Assembly (NCBI GenBank): GCA_947626425.1
Contig: CANQRX010000055.1
Span: 1-9,084, forward strand
Length of the DNA stretch: 9,084 bases
Direction of reading: 5' to 3'
From: an uncultured Bacilli bacterium
Lineage (GTDB): Bacteria; Bacillota_I; Bacilli_A; RF39; UBA660
In this document: in pieces, positions 1-7,015 of the stretch
Numbering within the stretch: the first letter of the stretch is position 1
Layout of the letters: each line of letters begins with the position of its first letter
Notes under the pieces: generated by a model
What the model saw: only the letters and a program-made list of their open reading frames with translations
Database searches by the model: none
Told to the model about the DNA's origin: nothing
Translations under genes and position numbers: made by a program

Positions 1-146
1 TTTATATCAAGATTTTCATCTTAATATCTTTTTCAAACGGTGTTGCCTATTTTCCATAAAACTTTTCACACTATCTAAATATATTTTAACATAGGAAGTT
101 TTAATTTGGAATAAAAAAACATAAGATTTAAAAAAGGAAGTGTAAT
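1..146. other. Intergenic region upstream of sigK
   Basis: AT-rich leader without a supported gene. The only extra element is a weak sigma-K-like arrangement, AC at 37-38, 16 nt, then CATA at 55-58; its downstream bases do not complete the consensus (CATANNNTA). In AT-rich DNA this is little better than chance, although sigK autoregulation is known in Bacillus. Confidence 0.4.
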
Positions 147-839
147 ATGTTTTTATTAGATTTATTAAAACAAATGTTTTTTTTAACCGGAAGTTATTCG
201 AATCAAGTTTTCCCCGAACCCCTTTCTTATGAAGAAGAACATGAATGCATTTTAAAAATGCTTCAAAATGATCAAAATGCCCGTAATAAATTAATCGAAC
301 ATAATCTTCGTTTGGTTGCCCATATAGTTAAAAAATTTGATGTTAAAGATAATGAAGTTGATGATTTAATTAGCATTGGAACAATTGGGTTAATTAAAGG
401 GGTCGATTCTTATAATTTAGAAAAAAATATTAAACTCACTACTTATATTGCAAAATGTATTCAAAATGAAATATTAATGTATTTTCGAAGTATTAAAGGC
501 GAGAATGGCAAAAATATAAGTCTAAATGAATCAATTTGTTATGATAAGGACGGCAATGAAATAAATTTAATTGATGTTATTAAAGATAAAAGTGAAGATT
601 TTGATACTTCTTTGCACACAAAAGAAAACATTATTTTATTAAATGACTATTTAAAATCTTTAACAAATCGCGAGAAAACAATTATTATTAAAAGATATGG
701 CTTAAATAATCGCAAAGAGCAAACCCAAAAAGAAATTGCTAAAGATATGCACATTTCCCGAAGTTATGTTTCCCGAATTGAAAAAAGAGCCTTAATGAAA
801 ATGCTTAAAGAATTTATTAAAAGTAAAAATACCATTTAA
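147..839 (+). CDS. sigK: RNA polymerase sporulation sigma factor SigK (pro-sigma-K)
   Basis: Late mother-cell sporulation sigma factor of the sigma-70 family, which directs RNA polymerase to coat and cortex genes. Visible: region 2 at about residues 45-115, including IEHNLRLVAHIVKKF and DLISIGTIGLIKG, and region 4 at about 165-222 with a helix-turn-helix at 194-214 (QKEIAKDMHISRSYVSRIEK). These, plus DKDGNEINLIDVI, fit SigK better than SigE, SigF or SigG. The first 15-16 residues (MFLLDLLKQMFFLTG) are hydrophobic and align with the pro-peptide removed by SpoIVFB in Bacillus, so the protein is probably made as an inactive membrane-associated precursor; the protease gene is not in the window. 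At 230 aa it is close to full length. The gene is continuous, with no skin-like intervening element at the usual site near residue 113. AAGGAAGTG sits 6 nt before the ATG. No convincing SigE or SigK promoter was found in the 146 bp upstream. Confidence 0.93.
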   Translation: MFLLDLLKQMFFLTGSYSNQVFPEPLSYEEEHECILKMLQNDQNARNKLIEHNLRLVAHIVKKFDVKDNEVDDLISIGTIGLIKGVDSYNLEKNIKLTTYIAKCIQNEILMYFRSIKGENGKNISLNESICYDKDGNEINLIDVIKDKSEDFDTSLHTKENIILLNDYLKSLTNREKTIIIKRYGLNNRKEQTQKEIAKDMHISRSYVSRIEKRALMKMLKEFIKSKNTI

Positions 840-872
840 AAATAGTTTAACTTTGGTGGTTAAACTATTTTT
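838..872. terminator. Bidirectional intrinsic terminator between sigK and the convergent peptidase gene
   Basis: A 14-bp perfect stem (838-851 with 859-872; core AAATAGTTTAAC / GTTAAACTATTT) encloses a 7-nt loop TTTGGTG. It starts inside the sigK stop codon and has T-rich 3' ends on both strands, so it can serve both converging transcripts. Confidence 0.85.
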
Positions 873-882
873 ACTAACAAAA

Positions 883-1695
883 TTACTTAAATATTTTTCG
901 ACTCAGTTCATAAAGTTGTTGATAATCTTGTTTTTCAATTGGTAAGCCATATCTTACCTTCATTAAATACGGCATGTTTTCTAATTCTTCATAACCTTCT
1001 AAATAAGCTAATTTACCAATGATTTTAATACTTTCAATGACTGCTCCGTTTAAGTTTTTATCATAACCTATTAATGCTTGATCTAAGGCTAACTGTTCTA
1101 AAACACTACTAAGTTTTTGGTTATCTTCTAGTAAAGATAAATTATAAATCGTATATAATGCCTCTAAATTCGCATTTCTTTCTAAAACTAAAGAAGCAGA
1201 GTTTTTTTCATATAAAAACTTATAATATAAAGTCTTTAAATTTTTAAAAAAGTTATTTGAATATGGTTCAAAGAAAAAAATATTTAGTAAATCATAACCG
1301 CTTTTTAGCATCTTACTAGGTGATGCTTTAATGTCAGCCATTATTAATCCTTGATAAGAATGCTCTAGTTCATGTAAGAGGATATAAATAGCAATATAGT
1401 TTAGAAAGTCTTTTTGAGGGTATTGATAATAAATTATTTTTTTAATGTAATTTATTGATATTAAAAAACTTTGGAAATTAACAGCTAAAGCGTTTTCGGT
1501 AATACTGTAACTTAAACGTCCTTTACCATCCTTAGTTTCTATAATATTCGTTAAAGGCTGGTTTTTTTCGTCTTTTAAAACAAAAGCTGTATAAAAGCGG
1601 GTAAGAAAGGTTTCGCTGAGTTTATCATGTCTTAGCTCTTCTAAAAAGTTATGTAGAGTATCTAATTGCTCTTTGGTTTTTATAATATTAGCCAT
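883..1695 (-). CDS. Putative zinc metallopeptidase-like protein (HExxH), coupled to RNase J paralogue
   Basis: Family not recognised by name. The 270-aa protein carries HELEH at residues 108-112 within IYILLHELEHSYQG, a typical HExxH zinc-binding and catalytic helix. A second acidic helix follows 60 residues later, ERNANLEA at 172-179, and could supply the third ligand (E172 or E178) as in gluzincin-type peptidases. There is no signal peptide or convincing membrane helix, so it is probably cytoplasmic. The ATG directly abuts the TAA stop of the upstream RNase J-like gene, with only a weak AAGAAG ahead of it. Translation therefore probably depends on ribosomes finishing that gene, and the two products should be made together. 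Substrate unknown. The peptidase call rests on the motif pair only; a non-peptidase HExxH protein is possible. Confidence 0.55.
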   Translation of the reverse strand: MANIIKTKEQLDTLHNFLEELRHDKLSETFLTRFYTAFVLKDEKNQPLTNIIETKDGKGRLSYSITENALAVNFQSFLISINYIKKIIYYQYPQKDFLNYIAIYILLHELEHSYQGLIMADIKASPSKMLKSGYDLLNIFFFEPYSNNFFKNLKTLYYKFLYEKNSASLVLERNANLEALYTIYNLSLLEDNQKLSSVLEQLALDQALIGYDKNLNGAVIESIKIIGKLAYLEGYEELENMPYLMKVRYGLPIEKQDYQQLYELSRKIFK

Positions 1696-3330
1696 TTAAA
1701 CTTCTTGAACGACCGCGATAATCATTGGCTTGGATTCGGTTTGATCAAATAAATAATTACTTAATTCCGAACGAATTTCAGTTTTTATCCGGTTATATTC
1801 GACAAAACCATTAACAATATTGCGGGTAATAATATTCTCAGCGATTTTTTTCATACCATCGATTATTTCTTTGGAATCTCTCATATAAATAAATCCTCTT
1901 GTGGTTATTTCCGGACCTACTAATAGTACTTTATCTTTGCGACTTATTGTTGCGCTTATTAAAACAATTCCATTTTCACTAAGCATTTCCCGATCTTTTA
2001 TAACCAATTCCCCAACATCATCCGAACTCTTACCATCAATTAAAGTATCTTTAACTTTTATTTTAACTGGTTTTTTGGAAACAATTTTATCAATAATTGT
2101 TACTACTTCCCCATTTTGTTTAAGAAAAATATTTTCGGATGGAATGCCTAAGGATTGAGCTATGTTAGCATTGTTAACCATATAACGGTATTCCCCTTTA
2201 ACAGGCATATAATATTTAGGATTCATTAATTTAATCATCAACATTAAATCTTCACTTGAGGCATGATGTAAAATGTTTTTTTCACTCGGAAGCGAAATTA
2301 TTTGGCAACCAGCCATCGCTAAATCATTTTCTAATTTAACCAATAATTTTTCATTCGCGTCATATCTTGGTTCCGCAAAGACAATAGCATCAGATTCTTT
2401 TAAAGTGATAAATTTATCGTAACCATTAACAATTTTACTAATTGCGGCATATGGATTTGTTTTATCATCACATACTAGTAAAATGGAATTGGAATCATTA
2501 ATATTAGATAAATCCCCTAATAAATCAGGTTGAACTTCCAAATAATGATTTTCAAGAGCAAAATGAGTAAAACTTTGCAATTTTTTCCCCATTACCACAA
2601 TTTTGCGGTGACTATTTCTCGCCCCATTAAAAATATCTTGAATGGTATATAAATGCGTAGGTAAAACACTTATAATAATTCGTTTATCAACTTTATTTAT
2701 AACATCGGCAAAAAAGTTAGTTAAACGATGGGTTGGTGAAGTATGACCTTCTTTTTCTGAAAATACGGATTCGCTTAAAAGACATAAAACTCCTTGTTTT
2801 CCTACATAGGCAATTTTGCCTAAATCCATATCATAGTGTTTATTCATTAAAGGGTCAATTAAAAAATCACCAGTATAGCATATCGCCCCATCTTTAGTAT
2901 TCAAGCAATACATAACGGCATCAGGAATACTATGACTAACGGAAATTGCAAATATGGAACATTCGCCAAAATTAATTTTTTTATGAGGTGTTATTTCCAC
3001 AATATTTTCATCCTTAACTCCTAAATCTTTTAAAACAAACTTGGTAAATTTAGTTACATAAAATTTAAGAGTAGGAATGCTTTTTAATAAATCTAAGGCG
3101 GCTCCCATATTTTCATAATGACCATGGCTTATAAAAACACCTTTAATTTTCTTTTTGTTTTTAACAAGATATTCATAGTCAGGAATAACGTAATCAATTC
3201 CAAACATATTATTTGTCGCGTATTTTATTCCACAATCAAAAACAAAAATGTCATTGTTTACTTCAACTACATAGGTGTTTTTTCCCATTTCATCTAATCC
3301 ACCCAAACTAAAAATTTTTATTTTGCACAT
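1696..3330 (-). CDS. rnj: Ribonuclease J family protein with degenerate active site (RNase J2-like)
   Basis: Metallo-beta-lactamase/beta-CASP RNase of the family that matures and degrades mRNA and rRNA in Bacillota, usually as J1/J2 complexes. The 544 aa match family length. N-terminal IFSLGGLDEMGKN, VIPDYEYL, the beta-CASP segment, PVKGEYRYM at 376-384 and the C-terminal domain (GIVLISATIS, TRGFIYMR) are all present. The signature HxHxDH is altered: residues 69-74 read HGHYEN, so D becomes E and the last H becomes N. H133 (SHSIPD), D155 (YTGD) and an H in HHASSED (355-361) remain. The SGH element, the GQGEP-type loop and the FASN..R motif are not recognisable. It may be weakly active or a regulatory subunit partnering a catalytic RNase J elsewhere. 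GGAGG lies 10 nt before the ATG, and a strong promoter lies just upstream. J1 versus J2 orthology cannot be settled from this window. Confidence 0.88.
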   Translation of the reverse strand: MCKIKIFSLGGLDEMGKNTYVVEVNNDIFVFDCGIKYATNNMFGIDYVIPDYEYLVKNKKKIKGVFISHGHYENMGAALDLLKSIPTLKFYVTKFTKFVLKDLGVKDENIVEITPHKKINFGECSIFAISVSHSIPDAVMYCLNTKDGAICYTGDFLIDPLMNKHYDMDLGKIAYVGKQGVLCLLSESVFSEKEGHTSPTHRLTNFFADVINKVDKRIIISVLPTHLYTIQDIFNGARNSHRKIVVMGKKLQSFTHFALENHYLEVQPDLLGDLSNINDSNSILLVCDDKTNPYAAISKIVNGYDKFITLKESDAIVFAEPRYDANEKLLVKLENDLAMAGCQIISLPSEKNILHHASSEDLMLMIKLMNPKYYMPVKGEYRYMVNNANIAQSLGIPSENIFLKQNGEVVTIIDKIVSKKPVKIKVKDTLIDGKSSDDVGELVIKDREMLSENGIVLISATISRKDKVLLVGPEITTRGFIYMRDSKEIIDGMKKIAENIITRNIVNGFVEYNRIKTEIRSELSNYLFDQTESKPMIIAVVQEV

Positions 3331-3421
3331 AAAATAATATCCTCCTTCAATACAATAAAATAATTTTTTATTAACAGTTTATAAAAGAAACTGCAAAATA
3401 AAAGTTCTTAAATGTATTGTT

Positions 3422-3450
3422 ATTATAGCAAAGTATTTTTCGTTTGGCAA
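3422..3450 (-). promoter_or_regulatory. Sigma-A promoter of the RNase J-peptidase operon
   Basis: Read on the − strand: −35 TTGCCA (3445-3450), 17-nt spacer, −10 TATAAT (3422-3427) preceded by TGC, which makes an extended −10. Predicted start is near 3415, giving a leader of about 85 nt. The −35 lies immediately after the stop codon of the upstream gene. This is the clearest promoter in the window. Confidence 0.85.
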
Positions 3451-3453
3451 TTT

Positions 3454-4230
3454 TTAATTTCGCGATTCGCTGATAAGATTAGATAAATAGGTTATGCCTA
3501 TACCTTTATAAACTAAGTTTTCGACTAATAATTGGAAATAATCAAGATTTAGATGATCAATATAAATTATATCTCCCCGGGATATTTGTTTATACAAAGA
3601 TGAAAAATTACTGTTATTTAACTTAAAACTAGGTTCAATCATTGTTTTCTTTTCTTTAGTGCAAAAGTCTTTTTCTTGACCTAAAATAACGCAGAGATTT
3701 TTGTTTATTTTATTTTTATTTAAAGATTTTTCAATTTCTTGATAATTAGACCAATCAGCATTTATTCTTTCTCCACTTAAAGTTTGATTTAACGTCGTTT
3801 TGGTTGTTAAAATTGAATAAGCAATTCCCGATTGTTCTAAATAAGGGATAAGATTGGAGTTTTCACTTAAAATAAACGATACAAACATTTTCTCGCTATT
3901 GCCTTTTTTTATAATTTTATCTTGATATTCACTAGTTGAGATAGTTGGACTAATTTCTTTATAAATCAGGTATGTTTCAACAAAGGCCCCCGTATTTTTC
4001 ATTTTTTGAAAACTTTTTTCAATGTCAACGGTTCGTCCACAAAGGCCGGGGATAATATAATCGCCATCAATCGTTGCATCCACACTTAAAATTTCTTTAT
4101 CTTTTTGTTGCATTAAGATGGCTTGATATAAGGGATCTTTTTGCTGCATCAAAAGAGCAATATGATGGGTATAATAAAAACTAAAACACGCGAGAGCTAT
4201 AATTCCGATTGTCTTTAAGCTATTATTCAT
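3454..4230 (-). CDS. Membrane-anchored, polysaccharide deacetylase-like protein lacking catalytic motifs
   Basis: A 258-aa protein with one N-terminal hydrophobic segment (residues 7-28) after a short basic start, so it is probably exported and anchored. The rest resembles a degenerate NodB/polysaccharide deacetylase fold. A leader domain (IDGDYIIPGLCGRTVDIEKSF, split around 55-73, then a KMKNTGAF element) precedes a strand MFVSFIL at 115-121 where active enzymes carry TFDDGP. A C-terminal GDIIYIDHL...YKGIGITYLSNLI resembles the closing strand and helix of deacetylases. The metal-binding D/H residues are absent, so enzyme activity is doubtful. ALAC at 12-15 is a poor lipobox. An LMQQKD segment occurs twice near the N-terminus (27-32 and 39-44), suggesting a small duplication. 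AGGTGA (4237-4242) sits 6 nt before the ATG. It lies 51 nt after ssb, probably on the same transcript. The family assignment is from memory and moderate. Confidence 0.5.
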   Translation of the reverse strand: MNNSLKTIGIIALACFSFYYTHHIALLMQQKDPLYQAILMQQKDKEILSVDATIDGDYIIPGLCGRTVDIEKSFQKMKNTGAFVETYLIYKEISPTISTSEYQDKIIKKGNSEKMFVSFILSENSNLIPYLEQSGIAYSILTTKTTLNQTLSGERINADWSNYQEIEKSLNKNKINKNLCVILGQEKDFCTKEKKTMIEPSFKLNNSNFSSLYKQISRGDIIYIDHLNLDYFQLLVENLVYKGIGITYLSNLISESRN

Positions 4231-4281
4231 AATTAATCACCTAAAAGATTATATGAAGTTAGGGCTTAGGAATTGCCTAAT

Positions 4282-4632
4282 TTAATTTTTTTCTTCATCA
4301 CTCTTTTCTGAATTATGGTGAGTTCCAATAAAAGCAACAGATTCGCCAATGACTTCAGTTAAATATTTTTTATTAGCTTCTTCATCTTCATAACTACGAA
4401 CTTGGATTCTTCCTCTAACACATATTAAATCTCCTTTCTTGCAATATTCGCTTGTTCTTTTAGCTATACCATTCCATAAAATTATTTTGATAAAATCAGT
4501 TTCATAAATTCCATCGGCATTTTTGAATGTTCTTGGTACAGCTAAAATCAAAGCCATTCTAGTTTGATCATTCATTTCTTTTATTTGATCAGGTTCGACT
4601 GCTAAGCGACCAACTAAAATGACATGATTCAA
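4282..4632 (-). CDS. ssb: Single-stranded DNA-binding protein, short form, TTG start
   Basis: OB-fold SSB that coats single-stranded DNA in replication, repair or recombination. Conserved pattern: NHVILVGRL at the start, FIKIILWNGIAKRTSEYCKKGD, RGRIQVRSYEDEE and LTEVIGESVAFIG. I place the start at TTG 4632 (116 aa), not the in-frame ATG at 4656. The bases between them contain AAAGGAGGTGA with the ideal 7-nt spacing to the TTG, so the ATG version (MDGKGGEI...) would be a translated ribosome binding site. Only after correction does the N-terminus match the family (M-N-x-V-I-L-x-G-R-L). The C-terminus, NSEKSDEEKN, is acidic but lacks the DDxPF tip that recruits SSB partner proteins. With the small size this recalls the accessory SsbB type rather than the main replicative SSB. 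Its neighbours are not the usual rpsF-ssb-rpsR cluster. Confidence 0.9.
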   Translation of the reverse strand: MNHVILVGRLAVEPDQIKEMNDQTRMALILAVPRTFKNADGIYETDFIKIILWNGIAKRTSEYCKKGDLICVRGRIQVRSYEDEEANKKYLTEVIGESVAFIGTHHNSEKSDEEKN

Positions 4633-4636
4633 AATT

Positions 4637-4647
4637 TCACCTCCTTT
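4637..4647 (-). promoter_or_regulatory. Ribosome binding site that fixes the ssb start
   Basis: AAAGGAGGTGA on the − strand, with GGAGG at 4640-4644 and 7 nt to the TTG at 4630-4632. It lies inside the longer in-frame reading from ATG 4656, which argues strongly against that ATG. Confidence 0.85.
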
Positions 4648-4756
4648 CCCGTCCATTAAAACAGGAAAGTATTCTTAATGCAAAAGACCAATCTCTTATT
4701 TTAGTTTTACAATTCACAAATAAATTTAATAATTTACTTAACCAAAATTACTAATT

Positions 4757-4798
4757 AAAAAAAGAAAAATAACCAATTATAAAAATCAGCTATTTTTC
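4757..4798 (-). terminator. Intrinsic terminator of sufB
   Basis: Read on the − strand, GAAAAATAGCTGATT pairs with AATTGGTTATTTTTC (4764-4798). The stem is about 15 bp with a few G-U pairs and the loop is TTTAT, followed at once by seven T residues (4757-4763). It begins 26 nt after the sufB stop and separates sufB from ssb. Confidence 0.85.
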
Positions 4799-4823
4799 TA
4801 AAAATATTTTAATTTGACATATG

Positions 4824-6119
4824 TTAGACATTTTCTTGGAGTAGACGATTTAACTCGACGGCATATTCCATAGGTAGTTCCTTTTTAAAGTCATCAATAA
4901 AGCCCATAATAATTAAATCTTTGGCTTTATCAGGTGATAAACCTTTCGTCGCGAGATAAAAAAGCTTTTCCTCACTTATTCTACTAACACTTGCTTCATG
5001 TTCTAAAGTACTTGAGGCATTAGCAACAATATTTTTGGGATAAGTATCACTTTTACTTTGGCTATCAAGTAAAATCGTATCGCATTTAACAGAAGCATAA
5101 CTATTGGTCGCACTTTTAGCTATTTTTGTTGTTCCCCGATAATTACTTACACCCCCATTTTCAGCGATGCTTTTATTGATGATGTTACTTTTAGTATTTC
5201 GACCTAAATGAATCATTTTAGCTCCCGCATCTAGGTATTGATTTTGTTTGGCATAGGCAATGCTAAGACAATTACCACTGGAATTATCACCTTTTAAAAT
5301 ACAAGAAGGATACTTCATTGTTATTCCTGAACCAATGTTACCATCAACCCATTCCATTGTTCCTCCACTTTCGACAATGGCCCTTTTGGTAACTAAATTG
5401 TAAACATCAGTCGACCAATTTTGAATTGTACTATAACGGCATCTCGCATTTTTTCCGACAAAAATTTCTACAACCCCAGCGTGTAAACTTTGCTTAGAAA
5501 AAATTCTTGCTGTACAACCTTCAATATAATTTAAAACAGAACCTTCATCAACGATTATAATTGTTCGTTCAAACTGACCTAAGGAAGCAGTTTCGATGCG
5601 AAAATAACTTTGCAACGGTCGGTCTAATTTAGTATAGGGTGGAATATAAATAAACGTCCCCCCACTCCAAGCGGCCCCATTTAAAGCCGTATATTTGTTT
5701 TCTTGATAATTTACTAAGGCATTAAAATATTTTTTAAACAAATCGGGATGTTTTTGTAAAGCTTCATCTGTACTCATAAAAATAATATCTTGTTCAGTTT
5801 TATTTTTATGATAGACAACTTCACTTTCTAATTGATTAGATACACCATCTAAATACTTTTCTTCCGCTTCAACGACACCCAGTTTGCAGAATGTATGATA
5901 TGTTTTTTCATTAACATCTTGCCAATCGTTCTTAGCTTCTTCGGTTTTTTTATAATAAAGGATTTTATCAAAATCAATATTTAAAGACGGACCAAAATTA
6001 GGATTTTCTAAACATAAAAATTTTTCGTAAGCTTTAAGCCGAAAATCAAGCATCCATTTAGGTTCATTTTTTTGTTTTGATAATTCTTTAATAAATGTTT
6101 CATTTAATTTTTTTTCCAT
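4824..6119 (-). CDS. sufB: Fe-S cluster assembly scaffold protein SufB
   Basis: SufB, the scaffold subunit of the SufBCD complex, on which Fe-S clusters are built from SufS/SufU-derived sulfur before transfer to apoproteins. Family blocks in order: FCKLGVVEAEEKYLDGV (78-93), SEVVYH (99-104), YIPPYTKLDRPLQSYFRI (158-174), YIEGCTARIFSKQSLHAGVVEI (198-219), NYRGTTKIAKSA (326-337), VKCDTILLDSQSKSDTYP (344-361) and LEHEASVSRISEEKLFYL (372-389). The conserved C202, H213, C346 and H374 are present; the last two match residues important for cluster formation in E. coli SufB. At 431 aa it is shorter than the usual 465-495, mostly at the N-terminus. GAGG lies 5 nt before the ATG. It has its own promoter and terminator and no sufC, sufD, sufS or sufU beside it, which is unusual. 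Confidence 0.95.
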   Translation of the reverse strand: MEKKLNETFIKELSKQKNEPKWMLDFRLKAYEKFLCLENPNFGPSLNIDFDKILYYKKTEEAKNDWQDVNEKTYHTFCKLGVVEAEEKYLDGVSNQLESEVVYHKNKTEQDIIFMSTDEALQKHPDLFKKYFNALVNYQENKYTALNGAAWSGGTFIYIPPYTKLDRPLQSYFRIETASLGQFERTIIIVDEGSVLNYIEGCTARIFSKQSLHAGVVEIFVGKNARCRYSTIQNWSTDVYNLVTKRAIVESGGTMEWVDGNIGSGITMKYPSCILKGDNSSGNCLSIAYAKQNQYLDAGAKMIHLGRNTKSNIINKSIAENGGVSNYRGTTKIAKSATNSYASVKCDTILLDSQSKSDTYPKNIVANASSTLEHEASVSRISEEKLFYLATKGLSPDKAKDLIIMGFIDDFKKELPMEYAVELNRLLQENV

Positions 6120-6137
6120 AATTTCCTCACTGTTTAC

Positions 6138-6166
6138 ATTATAACCAAATAGTTCTTTTTTTTAAA
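6138..6166 (-). promoter_or_regulatory. Sigma-A promoter of sufB
   Basis: On the − strand: −35 TTTAAA (6161-6166), 17-nt spacer, −10 TATAAT (6138-6143), giving only a very short leader before the ribosome binding site at 6125-6128. Its −35 region overlaps the upstream part of the opposite-strand promoter, so the two may compete for polymerase. Confidence 0.7.
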
Positions 6167-6175
6167 GTTTTTTTG

Positions 6176-6184
6176 TGCTATACT
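6176..6184 (+). promoter_or_regulatory. Extended −10 promoter of the 6211-7276 gene group
   Basis: TGC followed by TATACT (6179-6184) is a good extended −10; the −35 region is only a T-rich tract. Predicted start is near 6191. This leaves room for the ribosome binding site at 6196-6205 and the GTG at 6211. Confidence 0.6.
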
Positions 6185-6210
6185 ATTTTTAGAATAAGGA
6201 TGTGAATAAA

Positions 6211-6510
6211 GTGATAGATAGCATAATGTATTACAATTATCTTTATTTACAAGAGTGGATTAGGCTAAATCCTTCTTTATCAAAGCTAAAAATCGTTAAT
6301 AATACTTTGATTTATGAAGAAAATGCCTTACAGTACCAACAAGATATTTCAAAATTCTATATGCCTTTATTATTAGAAAATGAAGTTTTTCGTAATAAAT
6401 TGGCTACTTATTCTGCAAATGATTTATTTAATATTATCAAGGTTAATTGTCAGGCTAAAGATATTATTGAAAAAGAACTAAAACAAATGAATGAAGAAAA
6501 TAATTCTTGA
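6211..6510 (+). CDS. Small hypothetical protein, probable GTG start
   Basis: Family not recognised. As annotated here it has 99 aa and begins M-I-D-S-I-M-Y-Y-N-Y-L; it is helical and rich in Asn, Leu and Tyr, with no signal peptide or membrane segment and no cysteine pair typical of a small metal site. An in-frame GTG at 6202 is possible, but it lies inside the AAGGATGTGA sequence (6196-6205). That sequence differs by one base from the ideal AAGGAGGTGA and is correctly spaced for the GTG at 6211, so I use the latter. Transcription from the extended −10 at 6176-6184 fits this choice. It ends in TGA TAA 36 nt before the next gene and is probably co-transcribed with it. Its position in a group that ends with spoVS is the only clue to its role. 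Confidence 0.65.
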   Translation: MIDSIMYYNYLYLQEWIRLNPSLSKLKIVNNTLIYEENALQYQQDISKFYMPLLLENEVFRNKLATYSANDLFNIIKVNCQAKDIIEKELKQMNEENNS

Positions 6511-6546
6511 TAATAAAAATAATTTAAAGTTGGAGAGTGTTTAAAA

Positions 6547-6963
6547 ATGATAACTAGAAAAGAATATTTAAATTTAATAACCAAATCAATGCCATTGACA
6601 AGTGAAGAAAAAAAGCAAGTTGAAGAATATGAAGCAATGTTAAGTAATGCCTACATTTATCAAGAAGATATAAGTAGTCCTGAGGTCGATGCAGTTCGCA
6701 ATTCTTATGAAGCGCAAATGCAAACTATTGCCACAACTCAAATTCAAAATGATAACATGAAAGAAGCCTTAGATCGTCAGAATCAAATGTTTGAAGGTCT
6801 TGAAAAATTAAATATGCAATCTTTAAATAACGAAGAAGAAATGACTTTAACAAGAACTTTAAATTCTTCGAAAGCTGGATTTTCAAATGCCATGATTATT
6901 ATCTTTATTGTTTTACTTATTGGTTCTTTAATTGCAATTGGACTATTAATTTTAACTAAATAG
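6547..6963 (+). CDS. Small tail-anchored membrane protein with coiled-coil region
   Basis: Family not recognised. A 138-aa protein with a polar, acidic, Gln/Glu/Asn-rich helical domain: about residues 18-32, and a stretch at 48-98 likely to form a coiled coil. It ends in a single hydrophobic segment (113-136, AMIIIFIVLLIGSLIAIGLL) followed only by TK. There is no N-terminal signal, so it should be inserted by its C-terminus with the bulk in the cytoplasm. GGAGAG stands 9-11 nt before the ATG. It follows the small unknown gene by 36 nt and precedes spoVS by 52 nt. A T-rich tract lies after its stop, but no good stem was found there, so readthrough into spoVS is likely. A link to sporulation membranes is a guess from position. 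Confidence 0.72.
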   Translation: MITRKEYLNLITKSMPLTSEEKKQVEEYEAMLSNAYIYQEDISSPEVDAVRNSYEAQMQTIATTQIQNDNMKEALDRQNQMFEGLEKLNMQSLNNEEEMTLTRTLNSSKAGFSNAMIIIFIVLLIGSLIAIGLLILTK

Positions 6964-7015
6964 TTCTTTTTTTTTATTTTTGCCATACATTTAAAATAGA
7001 AATGAGGTTAAATTT

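Noticed and set aside
1901..2158. 85-codon open frame on the + strand
   Set aside because: Lies wholly inside the RNase J-like gene on the other strand, with low-complexity Ser/Thr/Leu composition and no family similarity.
3375..3393. CAGTTT/AAACTG stem in the RNase J leader as a regulatory element
   Set aside because: Only 6 bp and A/T-rich, without a T tract; insufficient evidence for a riboswitch or attenuator.
4261..4282. Hairpin TTAGG-CAATT-CCTAA after ssb as a terminator
   Set aside because: Only about 5 bp, with no T tract on the − strand; the T tract lies on the wrong side for ssb. ssb and the following gene are more likely co-transcribed.
6961..6981. T-rich tract after the tail-anchored gene as a terminator
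   Set aside because: A 9-T run is present, but no stem with a usable loop precedes it.
6783..6986. 67-codon open frame on the − strand
   Set aside because: Antisense shadow of the tail-anchored protein gene; Lys/Ile-rich translation without features.
6984..6991. CATACATT as a sigma-E −10 for spoVS
   Set aside because: No matching −35 at the required distance, and the start site would crowd the ribosome binding site.
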